The position numbers and the translations under genes are program-made. Below are positions 26,455 through 35,017 of a stretch of DNA of 64,000 bases, in pieces; within the stretch, counting starts at the first letter, position 1, and each line of letters starts with the position of its first letter. The DNA lies in NCBI RefSeq assembly GCF_001687325.1, contig NZ_LZRD01000008.1, positions 186,001 through 250,000 on the forward strand. The letters run 5' to 3'. Below the pieces are notes generated by a model. That model saw only the letters and a program-made list of their open reading frames with translations. It was not told the origin of the DNA and did no database searches. This stretch comes from Streptomyces sp. PTY087I2. GTDB lineage: Bacteria; Actinomycetota; Actinomycetes; Streptomycetales; Streptomycetaceae.

Positions 26455-27079
26455 CGGTCGGGATCCCGTCGCAGGTGAGTTCCAGTCGTCCGCCGGGGGC
26501 GGTGAAGTAGAGCACCGAGCTGCCGCCCGCGCCGTCGTAGGGGTTGTGGCCACCGCCGTCCGGGACCATCGGCAGGGACTCGGCCAGCAGCCGGCGCACA
26601 AGGTCCAGGCCACCGTCGCCGGGGTGGGTGACGCGCAGGGCGAAGTGGTCCTCCTGGCGTGAGCTGCGCTCGGCGACCGCGACGGGGTCGTCCTTCCGCG
26701 GCCGGGGGAAGACGAACACTTCCAGGCCCTGGGAACCACGGGGCGTGCGCCCGGGCCGTGCCTTGACGATCGAGACGTCGCAGTCGTACGCGTCCAGTAC
26801 GTGGCGCCGCATCAGCCGGTCGCGTACCACCACGCTCGGCACCGGCGCGCACACCTCGAAGCCCCATCGATGCAGGAGGTCCACCACGTCCTCGACGCGA
26901 TCGGGGAAGACGAGTGAGGCGACATGGTCGAACACGCACCGTGCGGCGAGCGACGCCATCACCCCCGGAGCCACCCCGCCACCGGCCACCTCCTCCACCA
27001 CCCGCCGCAGGTCGTACTCCGCAACCACCTCGGCCAGCCGGCGCAGACGGTCCTGGTCCTCCTCACCGAGCACCTTCAC
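26444..27079 (-). CDS. VOC-superfamily metalloenzyme (two-module, dioxygenase/glyoxalase-like)
   Basis: I know no close named relative of this 211-residue protein. A helical N-terminus (1-45) precedes two VOC modules. Candidate metal ligands sit at the standard places: His52 (FDHVASL), Glu120 (GLEVFVF), His145 (DHFALRV) and Glu200 (GRLELTC). With all four present it may bind Fe2+ or another divalent ion, as in ring-cleaving or 4-hydroxyphenylpyruvate-type dioxygenases. GTG 27079 has GGGGAG eight bases upstream. It is first in a coupled trio with a prenyltransferase and a methyltransferase, so it probably shapes or oxidises the aromatic substrate. Confidence 0.75.
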   Translation of the reverse strand: MKVLGEEDQDRLRRLAEVVAEYDLRRVVEEVAGGGVAPGVMASLAARCVFDHVASLVFPDRVEDVVDLLHRWGFEVCAPVPSVVVRDRLMRRHVLDAYDCDVSIVKARPGRTPRGSQGLEVFVFPRPRKDDPVAVAERSSRQEDHFALRVTHPGDGGLDLVRRLLAESLPMVPDGGGHNPYDGAGGSSVLYFTAPGGRLELTCDGIPTDGA

Positions 27080-27238
27080 GCCCCGTTCTCCCCGCGCTCA
27101 TGGACTTCCGCCCTTCTTGCGCCACGCGGTCCCGGCGGCCGGGACACCACCGTCACCTTGGGCTCCGCACGACCGCAGCGCGCCCGGAAGACGGCGTAGT
27201 TCACCCGAAGTGCTGACATCGGGGCCCCGCCCGTACAG

Positions 27239-29398
27239 CTATCCGGCGAGCGCCAGGACAAGTGGGAACACTTGGTCGGCTCCGGCCTGGCGCAGGAGGC
27301 GGGAGCCCACCGCGAGGGTCCAGCCCGAATCGGTGTAGTCATCGACGAGCAGGACCGGGCCCGGGGTGGCGGCCAAGGCGGCGGCGAGTTCGTCGGGCAC
27401 GGTGAACGAGTCCGCGAGTGCGCGTAGCCGTTGGGCCGAATTGCTGCGGTGTGCGGCGTGTTCGTCTGCGTAGGGGGTGTAGGCGAGGTTGCCCAGGAGC
27501 GGGAGCCGGCCGACCCTGGCCACTCCCTCGGCCAGGGAGCCGACCAGCTGGGGACGTGTGCGGGACGGCATGGCCACGACGCCGACGGGCCGGGCCACCG
27601 CGTCCGGAGTTCCGCCGGCCCAGCCGCCCGGCGAACGGGCCCAGTCCGCCAGCACCGTCACCACGGCGTTCAGCACGTCGTCCGGTACCGGCCCGTCCGT
27701 TGCCGGCGCCGACAGGAGCGGGCGCAGCCTGTTGCCCCAACCGATGTCCGACAGCCTCCCCAGCGCCCGCCCGGTCACCGCCTGCTGCCCCGCCGGAATG
27801 CGGCCCTTGAGGTCCATGCCGACTGCGGCGAGGCCGGTCGGCCACATCTTGCGGGGCTCGACCTCGACGCCGGGCCGGTCCAGCTCACCCGTCGCCGCCG
27901 CGAGGGCCGAGGACGAGACGGCGGGGTCGAGCCAGGGGCCGGCGCAGTTGTCGCAGCGACCGCAGGGGACCGCCTTCTCGTCATCGAGCTGCCGCTGCAA
28001 GAACTCCATGCGGCAGCCGGTGGTCTGTACGTAGTCCCGCATGGCCTGCTGCTCCGCGGCCCGCTGCTTCGCGACCCAGGCGTACCGCTCCGCGTCATAC
28101 GCCCACGGCTGCCCTGTAGCTGTCCAGCCGCCCTTCACCCGCTTGACCGCCCCGTCCACGTCCAAGACCTTCAGCATCGACTCCAGACGCGAACGCCGAA
28201 GATCCACCAAAGGCTCCAACGCCGGCAGCGACAACGGGCGGCCCGCCTGCTCAAGCACATCCAGAGTGCGCCGCACCTGCTCCTCGGGCGGGAAACCCAC
28301 CGAAGCGAAATACGCCCAGATCGCCTCGTCCTCCCGCCCCGGCAGCAGCAGGACATCCGCATGGTCCACGCCACGCCCCGCACGTCCGACCTGCTGGTAA
28401 TAGGCGATCGGCGACGAAGGAGACCCCAGGTGCACCACGAAGCCGAGGTCCGGCTTGTCGAAGCCCATTCCCAGCGCGGAGGTGGCGACCAGGGCCTTGA
28501 CCCGGTTGGCCAGCAGATCCTCTTCCGCCTGCAACCGCTCGGCGTTCTCCGTCTTCCCCGTATAGGAAGCCACCGGATATCCACGCTGCCGCAGGAATGC
28601 CGCGACCTCTTCAGCCGCCGCCACCGTCAGCGTGTAAATGATCCCGGAACCCGGCAGACCCCCGAGCCGCTCCCCCAGCCACGCAAGCCGGTGCGCCGCA
28701 TTCGGCAGCTCCAGCACCCCCAGGCGAAGGCTTTCCCGGTCCAGCGGCCCCCGCAACACCAAGGCGTCCTCACCGCCGGTGCCCAGTTGCTCCGCGACAT
28801 CCGCGGTCACGCGGGCGTTGGCGGTGGCCGTCGTGGCGAGCACGGGAACTCCCGTCGGAAGCTCCGCCAGCATGGTGCGCAGCCGCCGGTAGTCAGGCCG
28901 GAAGTCGTGGCCCCAGTCGGAAATGCAGTGCGCCTCATCGACCACCAGAAGGCCGGTCGTCGTCGCGAGCTTCGGCAGCACCTGGTCGCGGAAGTCCACG
29001 GAGTTGAGGCGCTCCGGGCTCACGAGGAGAACGTCGGTCTCACCGCGCTCCACCTCGCCGTAGATCGTCTCCCACTCCTCCGGATTGGCCGAGTTGATCG
29101 TGCGCGCCCGAATTCCCGCCCGCGCTGCCGCCTCGACCTGGTTACGCATCAACGCCAACAGCGGCGAAATGATCACCGTCGGGCCGGCCCCACGCCGGCG
29201 CAGCAACGCGGTGGCCACGAAATACACAGCCGACTTTCCCCAGCCGGTGCGCTGCACCACCAGCGCGCGACGGCGCTCCTCGACCAGGGCCGCCACCGCC
29301 TGCCACTGGTCCTCCCGCAGCCGCGCCGAGCCCGCGGGGGCGCCGACCAGCTCAGCGAGGACGGTGTCGGCTTCAACGCGCAGTTCCAGGGTGTCCAT
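27239..29398 (-). CDS. recQ: RecQ-type ATP-dependent DNA helicase with C-terminal phosphoribosyltransferase-like domain
   Basis: A 719-residue protein. The helicase core has QRTGWGKS (Walker A), VDEAHCISDWGHDFR (DEAH) and ATTATANARV, followed by a C-terminal helicase half with YYQQVGRAGRG. A zinc site CGRCDNC lies near 515. The last 170 residues resemble a PRTase fold, with PVLLVDDYTDSGWTLA as a PRPP-loop-like motif. This fusion is typical of actinobacterial RecQ-like proteins. ATG 29398 was used; its ribosome-binding site is poor. A decayed inverted copy of its 5' end lies at 16252. Confidence 0.9.
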   Translation of the reverse strand: MDTLELRVEADTVLAELVGAPAGSARLREDQWQAVAALVEERRRALVVQRTGWGKSAVYFVATALLRRRGAGPTVIISPLLALMRNQVEAAARAGIRARTINSANPEEWETIYGEVERGETDVLLVSPERLNSVDFRDQVLPKLATTTGLLVVDEAHCISDWGHDFRPDYRRLRTMLAELPTGVPVLATTATANARVTADVAEQLGTGGEDALVLRGPLDRESLRLGVLELPNAAHRLAWLGERLGGLPGSGIIYTLTVAAAEEVAAFLRQRGYPVASYTGKTENAERLQAEEDLLANRVKALVATSALGMGFDKPDLGFVVHLGSPSSPIAYYQQVGRAGRGVDHADVLLLPGREDEAIWAYFASVGFPPEEQVRRTLDVLEQAGRPLSLPALEPLVDLRRSRLESMLKVLDVDGAVKRVKGGWTATGQPWAYDAERYAWVAKQRAAEQQAMRDYVQTTGCRMEFLQRQLDDEKAVPCGRCDNCAGPWLDPAVSSSALAAATGELDRPGVEVEPRKMWPTGLAAVGMDLKGRIPAGQQAVTGRALGRLSDIGWGNRLRPLLSAPATDGPVPDDVLNAVVTVLADWARSPGGWAGGTPDAVARPVGVVAMPSRTRPQLVGSLAEGVARVGRLPLLGNLAYTPYADEHAAHRSNSAQRLRALADSFTVPDELAAALAATPGPVLLVDDYTDSGWTLAVGSRLLRQAGADQVFPLVLALAG

Positions 29399-29763
29399 AC
29401 CCCCATGCAACCCGATGGCACTGACAATCGACGACTTCACCCTGCGTAACCACTCACTGGCAAGTCGTCCGCAGGCGCACGCTGCGGCGGGCCGGAGCTC
29501 AGGGGGTGTTTCCGCTGGTCCTCGCGGTTCAGGGGTGACAGGAGGTGACAGGAGGAGTCGTTCCGGGCGGGCCTGGGCAGGGATATCAGTGTCATTCCGG
29601 CCGATTCCCGTCAGCAGCAGTAATTGCTCGTTGCCGCCTGCCGGTAGGCCAGGGAGAATTGGAAGCGCCCCCGCACAGTTCTCGTCGGGCCCGGAAGGGC
29701 TGTGCCGCGGCGCGCCCTCACTCGACCCTGCCCGCACCGTGGGCGCGTAGCGAAGGGAGGACC
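29399..29763. other. Divergent intergenic region recQ / gene at 29764
   Basis: A 365-base region that must hold both promoters. It contains a tandem ten-base repeat GGTGACAGGA (about 29534-29553). No LexA box or small gene was seen. Confidence 0.4.
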
Positions 29764-30411
29764 GTGACCTTCGGATTCGCCCCGTCCTCAGCCACGTCGA
29801 CATCGGCGTCCTCGGTTTCCGCCGACTCCGTCAACCGCCTTGCCCGGATGCTCGAACCGGCGGAGTGGGCCTCGGCGGGCATCCCCCTGCTGCGCAGCCC
29901 CCGGGAGGTCGTCAGCGGGCTGCACTCCCGCCACCGGCCGACTCCGGCCACCGCGGTGGTCGCGGTCCTCGACCATGAGGAACGCCTCACCGCGAGCGCC
30001 TCGTTCGCCCGCCGGTCGACAGTGGCCGCGGACGGCTGGGAGTTCCGCAACGCCCTGCTGGCGCAGTTGCGGCGGGTCATCCCGCACGATCTGCGCCGCC
30101 GTACGCCGGTCCGTACGGCCGTTCTTCTGTACTGCCGTGACGGCGACGAACGGTGGACCGAGGAGGACGGCGCGTGGATGTGGGGCCTCCGGGACGCCTG
30201 CACCCTGCACGGGCTGCGCTGCGGCGCGTACATCACGCTGACCCGCGGGGGCTGGCAGGTGCTCGGTGAGGGAAGGGGCGGGCGGCGGCCCAGTTCGCTG
30301 TCGGAGCCCGCGCTCCTGGCCGACACCGTCGCCGTCCACGACCACCGGAGCGCCCCGACCCGGTCGGGCGGCGGAGCGGTGGAGGCACTGCGTCGCACGG
30401 CGGCCCGCTGA
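29764..30411 (+). CDS. Conserved protein of unknown function
   Basis: This 215-residue protein starts at GTG with GGGAGG just upstream. After a Ser/Thr/Ala-rich start it has LARMLEPAEWASAGIPLLRS, TAVVAVLDHEERLTASASFA and RRRTPVRTAVLLYCRDGDERWTEED. No enzyme motif, membrane segment or signal peptide is visible. It is next to recQ and convergent with the Pro-rich gene and rnhB. I recall similar genes in this place in other Streptomyces but no function. Confidence 0.75.
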   Translation: MTFGFAPSSATSTSASSVSADSVNRLARMLEPAEWASAGIPLLRSPREVVSGLHSRHRPTPATAVVAVLDHEERLTASASFARRSTVAADGWEFRNALLAQLRRVIPHDLRRRTPVRTAVLLYCRDGDERWTEEDGAWMWGLRDACTLHGLRCGAYITLTRGGWQVLGEGRGGRRPSSLSEPALLADTVAVHDHRSAPTRSGGGAVEALRRTAAR

Positions 30412-30426
30412 CGGCCCCACCGGTGC

Positions 30427-30452
30427 CCCGGCCGCCCGTGCGGGCGGCCGGG
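30427..30452. terminator. Hairpin between convergent genes
   Basis: Arms 30427-30438 and 30441-30452 pair perfectly over 12 bases with a 2-base spacer, so the top pair or two will open to form the loop. It sits between the stops of convergent genes and can act on both. Confidence 0.75.
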
Positions 30453-30462
30453 AACAGCAGGG

Positions 30463-31107
30463 TCAGACCCCGGCGCCGAGTGCGGAGTTGATCGTCTGCG
30501 GGTCTCCGCAGACGATCAGCAGCGCGCCCGCGCGGTCGCGTGCGACGGGCAGGGTACGCGCCACGGTCCGGTCGGCGTCGCCGTTGACCGCGACGACGAC
30601 CACGGGCCGGGAGCCCGCCCGGCCGGCCGCGGAGACGTCGGCGAAGAAGACGTCGTCGCCCGCGTCGTGCTGGGCCCAGTACGCGGCTTCGCCGAAGGAC
30701 AGCTCGTGGGCGGCCCACGGGTGCTGTTCGCCGGTGGTGAGGACCAGGATGTCGCCCGGTGCGCGACCGGACTCCAGCAGCAGGTCGACGGCTTCCTCGG
30801 CCGCGTCCAGCGCACCGGCCGCCGGGGCCGGGATCAGCTGGATCTGCGGTGCGGAACGGTTCTCCGCCGACTTCGGACGGGCGGGGGCCGGAGCCGCAGG
30901 AGCGGGGGCGGGGTGGGCGGGGTGGGCGCGCTGCGCCGGGGGCGCGGGGCGCGCGGGGCCGGGGCCCGGACGGCCGGGACGCGGGGTGGCCGCTGAACGC
31001 GGACCGGGTACGGGACGGGGGGTCGGCGCGGTGCGGCCGGCGGCCGGAGTGACGCGGGGACCCTGGGCGCTCTCGGGAATCTGAGGCTCCTCGGAGATCA
31101 GAGGCAT
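30463..31107 (-). CDS. Pro/Ala-rich N-terminus protein of unknown function
   Basis: A 214-residue protein. Residues 1-85 are low-complexity Pro/Ala/Arg and probably disordered. The C-terminal 120 residues look folded: ALDAAEEAVDLLLESGRAPG, DILVLTTGEQHPWAAHELSF, and RPVVVVAVNGDADRTVARTL. These alternating hydrophobic strands and helices resemble the C-terminal part of a P-loop/helicase-like fold (VVVVAVN...LLIVCGDPQTI), but no Walker A motif is present. It lies 64 bases downstream of rnhB, same strand, so may be co-transcribed. Function unknown. Confidence 0.7.
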   Translation of the reverse strand: MPLISEEPQIPESAQGPRVTPAAGRTAPTPRPVPGPRSAATPRPGRPGPGPARPAPPAQRAHPAHPAPAPAAPAPARPKSAENRSAPQIQLIPAPAAGALDAAEEAVDLLLESGRAPGDILVLTTGEQHPWAAHELSFGEAAYWAQHDAGDDVFFADVSAAGRAGSRPVVVVAVNGDADRTVARTLPVARDRAGALLIVCGDPQTINSALGAGV

Positions 31108-31171
31108 GAAGGTGGTCTGGGTGTCGGACGCCGAGGTCGTCGGCGCCGGGAAAAAGGGCGCGTGTGCGCGA

Positions 31172-31882
31172 TCAGAATTCGAAGCCGAACTGGCCCCCGC
31201 TTTCGAGTGCGGCCGCCTCGGCGGAAATACGGACCTTCTTCAGGTGCTGCCACCGGGGCAGCGCGTCGAGGTACGACCAGGAGAGGCGGTGGTGGGCCGT
31301 GGGCCCCCGCTCCTCCAGCGCGGCCCGGTGCACCGGCGAGGGATACCCCGCGTTGGCCTCGAAGGCGAAGCCGGTGCAGTCCTCGGACGCGGCACCGAGC
31401 TCGGCCATCATCCGGTCACGGTGCACCTTGGCGATCACCGAGGCCGCCGCGACCGCGATACAGGACTGATCGCCCTTGATCACGGTGCGGACCTTCCAGG
31501 GGACGCCCAGGTAGTCGTGCTTGCCGTCGAGTATCACCGCGTCGGGACGGACCGGCAGCCCTTCCAGGGCGCGCACGGCGGCGAGCCGGAGAGCGGCGGT
31601 CATTCCGAGGTCGTCGATCTCCCGCGGCGAGGCGTCGCCCAACGCGTAGGCGGTGACCCAGCTCCGCAACACGGGTTCGAGCTCGGCGCGCCGCCGCGGG
31701 GTCAACAGCTTGGAATCGGTGAGACCTTCGGGCGGTCGGCGCAGGCCGGTGATCGCCGCACACACGGTGACGGGTCCGGCCCACGCCCCACGTCCGACCT
31801 CATCGACACCGGCGACGGTCCTGGCACCGGTGGTAGCGCGAATCGAGCGCTCGACGGTGTGCGTGGGTGGTTCGTACGGCAT
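31172..31882 (-). CDS. rnhB: Ribonuclease HII
   Basis: This 236-residue enzyme cuts RNA in RNA-DNA hybrids and removes single ribonucleotides from DNA. The catalytic Asp-Glu pair is in [14 protein letters not shown] near residue 26, with later acidic residues in [11 protein letters not shown] and [10 protein letters not shown] terminator of the upstream gene separates it from the DUF4173 gene. A second product-repair gene, nrdJ/nrdR, lies further right, but no operon link is seen. Confidence 0.93.
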   Translation of the reverse strand: MPYEPPTHTVERSIRATTGARTVAGVDEVGRGAWAGPVTVCAAITGLRRPPEGLTDSKLLTPRRRAELEPVLRSWVTAYALGDASPREIDDLGMTAALRLAAVRALEGLPVRPDAVILDGKHDYLGVPWKVRTVIKGDQSCIAVAAASVIAKVHRDRMMAELGAASEDCTGFAFEANAGYPSPVHRAALEERGPTAHHRLSWSYLDALPRWQHLKKVRISAEAAALESGGQFGFEF

Positions 31883-31973
31883 GGCGCCAGCCAGCGTACG
31901 CCGAGAGCCACGGCAGCAACACCCCGGGGCACCGTGCGTACTGCGAATCAGCCATCGAGGGCGGGTTCGAAGG

Positions 31974-32015
31974 CCACGGGCCCTCCGAACCCGGCTGGGT
32001 TCAAAGGGCCCGTGG
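31974..32015 (-). terminator. Bipartite hairpin after DUF4173 gene
   Basis: The outer arms 31974-31983 and 32006-32015 pair over 10 bases, and an inner stem 31987-31992 with 31997-32002 pairs over 6. It lies downstream of the DUF4173 gene and upstream of rnhB on the minus strand. Confidence 0.75.
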
Positions 32016-32092
32016 GCTCGGAGAGTGCGTCGGCCCGGAGCGTGCGCTGCCGCTCTGAAAGCCGTTGCCCGGTACGGGTCGTGGCCGTCCGC

Positions 32093-33880
32093 TCAGTACG
32101 GGTCGTAGCCGTCGTCGTCCGGCTCGTAGCCGTCGCGGACCCCGTCCGTGCCCAGGCGGTAGCAGTCACGGCCGTCACCCCGCACCGGGCGCTTCTCCAG
32201 GATCTCCTTCGCCCGCGCCTCTCCCCAGCTGGTCGCGTACCAGGGGGTGTCGCTGTGGAGAACCTCGCGCTGGATGATCCGCAGCGCACAGGAGCGTTCC
32301 GGTTCGGGCAGCCGGTCCAGGGCGGGTACGGCGTCGGCGGAGAGGTCCTTGACGTAATCGATGTCGATACCGGCCGACTCGCGGGTTTCGAAGCGCTGGA
32401 CGTTCTGCTCGGCGATCAGTGCGTCCGGCGAGAGCAGCCCGAAGGCCAGGACCCCGGCCGCCGCGCTCACCGCGACGGCCCGCGGCAGGAACCGGGCCCC
32501 GAAGACCCCGGCCGCCAGGGTGAGGACCAGCACCACCCCGAGCCAGAGTTCCATCGCTGCCACGGATATCCGGAGCCGGGTCAGGCCGTACTCGTCGACG
32601 TACAGGTCCATGCGGCGCAGCGCGGAGGCGACGACGACGAGGGTGAGCACACAGAGGGTGCCGAGGACGGCGCGCACCAGCGTCCGGTCCCGGCGGCCGC
32701 CGCGCGGGGCCCAGCGCAGGGCCAGGGCGATGACGAGGAGGGTGAGCAGGGTGGCCCACAGCAGCTGCCAGAAGCCCTGGCGGGCGTATTCGGCGTGGTC
32801 GAGCCCGGTCTCCGCCCGCACCTTCTCGTAGCCGCCGAGGAGGACGACGAGCTGGAGGGCGATGAACGAGGCGAAGAGCAGGTTGAGCACGATCAGCGGC
32901 AGGGCCCACTCGATCCGTCCCCGCGGTGTGCCGGGCGACATGGTGATCCCGTCCCAGCGCACCGGGGCCGCGGCGGCGTACGCGGCGGCGAGCGCCCCGG
33001 CCAGGCCGAGGGCGAACAGGAAGATCCGCCAGGGCCCCTCGCCGACCGAGGCGTCGGGCATGAGGCTGCCCAGCAGATCGGCGAACGCGGCGTCCGCGCT
33101 GGCGAAGAGCGTTCCGAAGACCACCAGCAGGACGACGGCCACGGCCGTGGTGCGCAGGGCCGCGCCCCAGCGGGCCCGGGAGCCGTCGGCGCGGGCGCGT
33201 ATCCCCCGTACGGCCCAGATGATGCCGGGGACGGCCGAGTCGAACAGGCCCACCGACCCGATCAGTACGCCCATCCAGCTGCGGCTGCCGTGCAGCGCCA
33301 GCGAGCCGAGCGCGAAGGCGGAGATCACGGCGAGGAACGTGGGCCAGCCCGCGTCCCGGAGCGCGGGCACGGCGAGCAGCGCGAGGCCTCCGACCGCCCA
33401 GGTCGCGGTCCAGGGCCGCAGCCGACGGCCCGCCGACCGTGCGGCGAAGAACGCGGCCAGCGCGGCGGGCACCGCCACGATCAGCAGGTTCACCCCGAGT
33501 CCGTCGCCCAGGAAGAGCGCGCTGAGGACGGCGGTGGCCAGGACGGACCAGAGCACGGCGGGGCGGATCAGGGGCGGAGCGGGTGGCCGGAGCCCGGCCG
33601 TCACGCCGTCGCCCGTGCCGTTCTTGGCTCCGGGGGCTCCGGACGCCCCTGCGGCGTACTGCCAGGGGTTGGCGGGTGCGGCTGCCGGTGTGCCGACGGT
33701 CGCGGTGGCCGTGGCGGTCTCGCTGGTCTCGCTGGTCTTGGCGGTATCGGCAGTTACCGGCGACTGCGGTTCCGGTTCCGATTGCGGTTCCGGTTCCGAT
33801 TGTGGTTCCGGTTGCTGTTGCGTACCGGCTTCCGGCGACTGCTCCGGCGGTCTGGACGCCTCGGACGGCTGATCGGACAT
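32093..33880 (-). CDS. DUF4173 (DUF4153-like) multi-pass membrane protein
   Basis: A 595-residue protein. The first 100 residues are hydrophilic with a QPEPQSEPE-type repeat and no signal peptide. About 11-12 membrane segments follow, and FGTLFASADAAFADLLG is a family hallmark. The last 110 residues are soluble (RFETRESAGIDIDYVKDLSAD onward). GAGGGG precedes ATG 33880. Family members are often next to sensor kinases, but none is near. Function unknown. Confidence 0.85.
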   Translation of the reverse strand: MSDQPSEASRPPEQSPEAGTQQQPEPQSEPEPQSEPEPQSPVTADTAKTSETSETATATATVGTPAAAPANPWQYAAGASGAPGAKNGTGDGVTAGLRPPAPPLIRPAVLWSVLATAVLSALFLGDGLGVNLLIVAVPAALAAFFAARSAGRRLRPWTATWAVGGLALLAVPALRDAGWPTFLAVISAFALGSLALHGSRSWMGVLIGSVGLFDSAVPGIIWAVRGIRARADGSRARWGAALRTTAVAVVLLVVFGTLFASADAAFADLLGSLMPDASVGEGPWRIFLFALGLAGALAAAYAAAAPVRWDGITMSPGTPRGRIEWALPLIVLNLLFASFIALQLVVLLGGYEKVRAETGLDHAEYARQGFWQLLWATLLTLLVIALALRWAPRGGRRDRTLVRAVLGTLCVLTLVVVASALRRMDLYVDEYGLTRLRISVAAMELWLGVVLVLTLAAGVFGARFLPRAVAVSAAAGVLAFGLLSPDALIAEQNVQRFETRESAGIDIDYVKDLSADAVPALDRLPEPERSCALRIIQREVLHSDTPWYATSWGEARAKEILEKRPVRGDGRDCYRLGTDGVRDGYEPDDDGYDPY

Positions 33881-34096
33881 GGGACCCCTCCCCTACCGGT
33901 TCCGGGCGCGGCCCATGGCCGTACGCCCGGCCCGGTGTCTCATTCGGCGCGCGCCTCAAGATCAACCAGGGGCGGCGTGGCCGAAAGAGTAGTCCCGAAC
34001 TCGCGTTCGCAGACACGCAGAGTGATCCTGTGGCAGGACCGTGACAGAGGAGTCCTCAGCAGAACAGATGGAGTCCTCGGCGGAAGAGCGGACGAG

Positions 34097-35005
34097 TCAG
34101 CGCAGGGACGGGGTCAGCCACGCCGGAGGTTCCTCCGTCTGTGCCAGCCAGCCGGAGGGCGGCGCTCCGGCATCGCCCGACGCGACGACACCGCCGACGA
34201 TGGCGCACGTCGTGTCGACGTCGCCGCCGGCCTGGGCCGTCACCCAGAACGCCTCCTCGTAGTTCCCGAGGCTCCTGGCGGCCGACCAGAGCGCGAACGG
34301 CACGGTGTCGTGGGCGCTGGTGCGGCGGCCGTTGCCGAGGACCGCGGCGACCGTGCCCGCGTCCTGGTAGTCCAGCATGTCGCGGGCCCGGCGCAGCCCC
34401 GCGCCGACGGCACTGCGCGGCACGAGCGCGATGACGCCGTCGAGCAGTTCCTCGGGGCTCGGGGGCCCTCCGGGGGCGGCGGCGAGCGACGCGGCGGCCG
34501 CCACGGCCATCGCGCCGACGACGGCCTCACGGTGCTGGTGCGTGGTGTACGAGGAGATCTCCGCCTGGTGCGTCGCCTGCTCCGGGTCGTCCGCGTACCA
34601 GGCACCGAGCGGGGCGATGCGCATCGCCGAACCGTTGCCCCAGGAGCCCTGGCCCTTGAACAGCGCCGAGGACAGTTCCCGCCAGTCGCCGCCCTCCCGT
34701 ACGAGCCTGAGGAGCCGGTTGACGGCGGGGCCGTAGCCGCGGTCGAAGTCGTGGTGCTCGGCGAAGGAGCGGGCGAGCGCGTCCTGGTCGATACGTCCGT
34801 GCTCGGCGAGCACGCCGAGGACCGAGCAGGCCATCTCGGTGTCGTCGGTCCACTGCCAGGGGCCGGGCGGCAGGGCCCGCTGTTTCAGCAGGGGATAGTT
34901 GGCCGGAACGAAGAACTGGGAGCCCAGGGCGTCTCCCACGGACAGCCCACGCAGGCTGGCCAGGGCGCGTTCGAAGCGCCGCGCGGAAGCAGAATCAGCG
35001 GTCAT
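34097..35005 (-). CDS. ADP-ribosylglycohydrolase family protein
   Basis: This 302-residue all-helical protein carries the dinuclear metal motifs TDDTEMACSVL (near 53) and GGDVDTTCAIVGG (near 264), also GSWGNGSAMRIAPLG. In relatives these bind two Mg2+ or Mn2+ and split ADP-ribose from proteins or dinitrogenase reductase. The ATG follows the phosphatase stop by only 12 bases on the same strand, so the two are co-transcribed. Substrate unknown. Confidence 0.9.
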   Translation of the reverse strand: MTADSASARRFERALASLRGLSVGDALGSQFFVPANYPLLKQRALPPGPWQWTDDTEMACSVLGVLAEHGRIDQDALARSFAEHHDFDRGYGPAVNRLLRLVREGGDWRELSSALFKGQGSWGNGSAMRIAPLGAWYADDPEQATHQAEISSYTTHQHREAVVGAMAVAAAASLAAAPGGPPSPEELLDGVIALVPRSAVGAGLRRARDMLDYQDAGTVAAVLGNGRRTSAHDTVPFALWSAARSLGNYEEAFWVTAQAGGDVDTTCAIVGGVVASGDAGAPPSGWLAQTEEPPAWLTPSLR

Positions 35006-35017
35006 CGCACAGCCACT

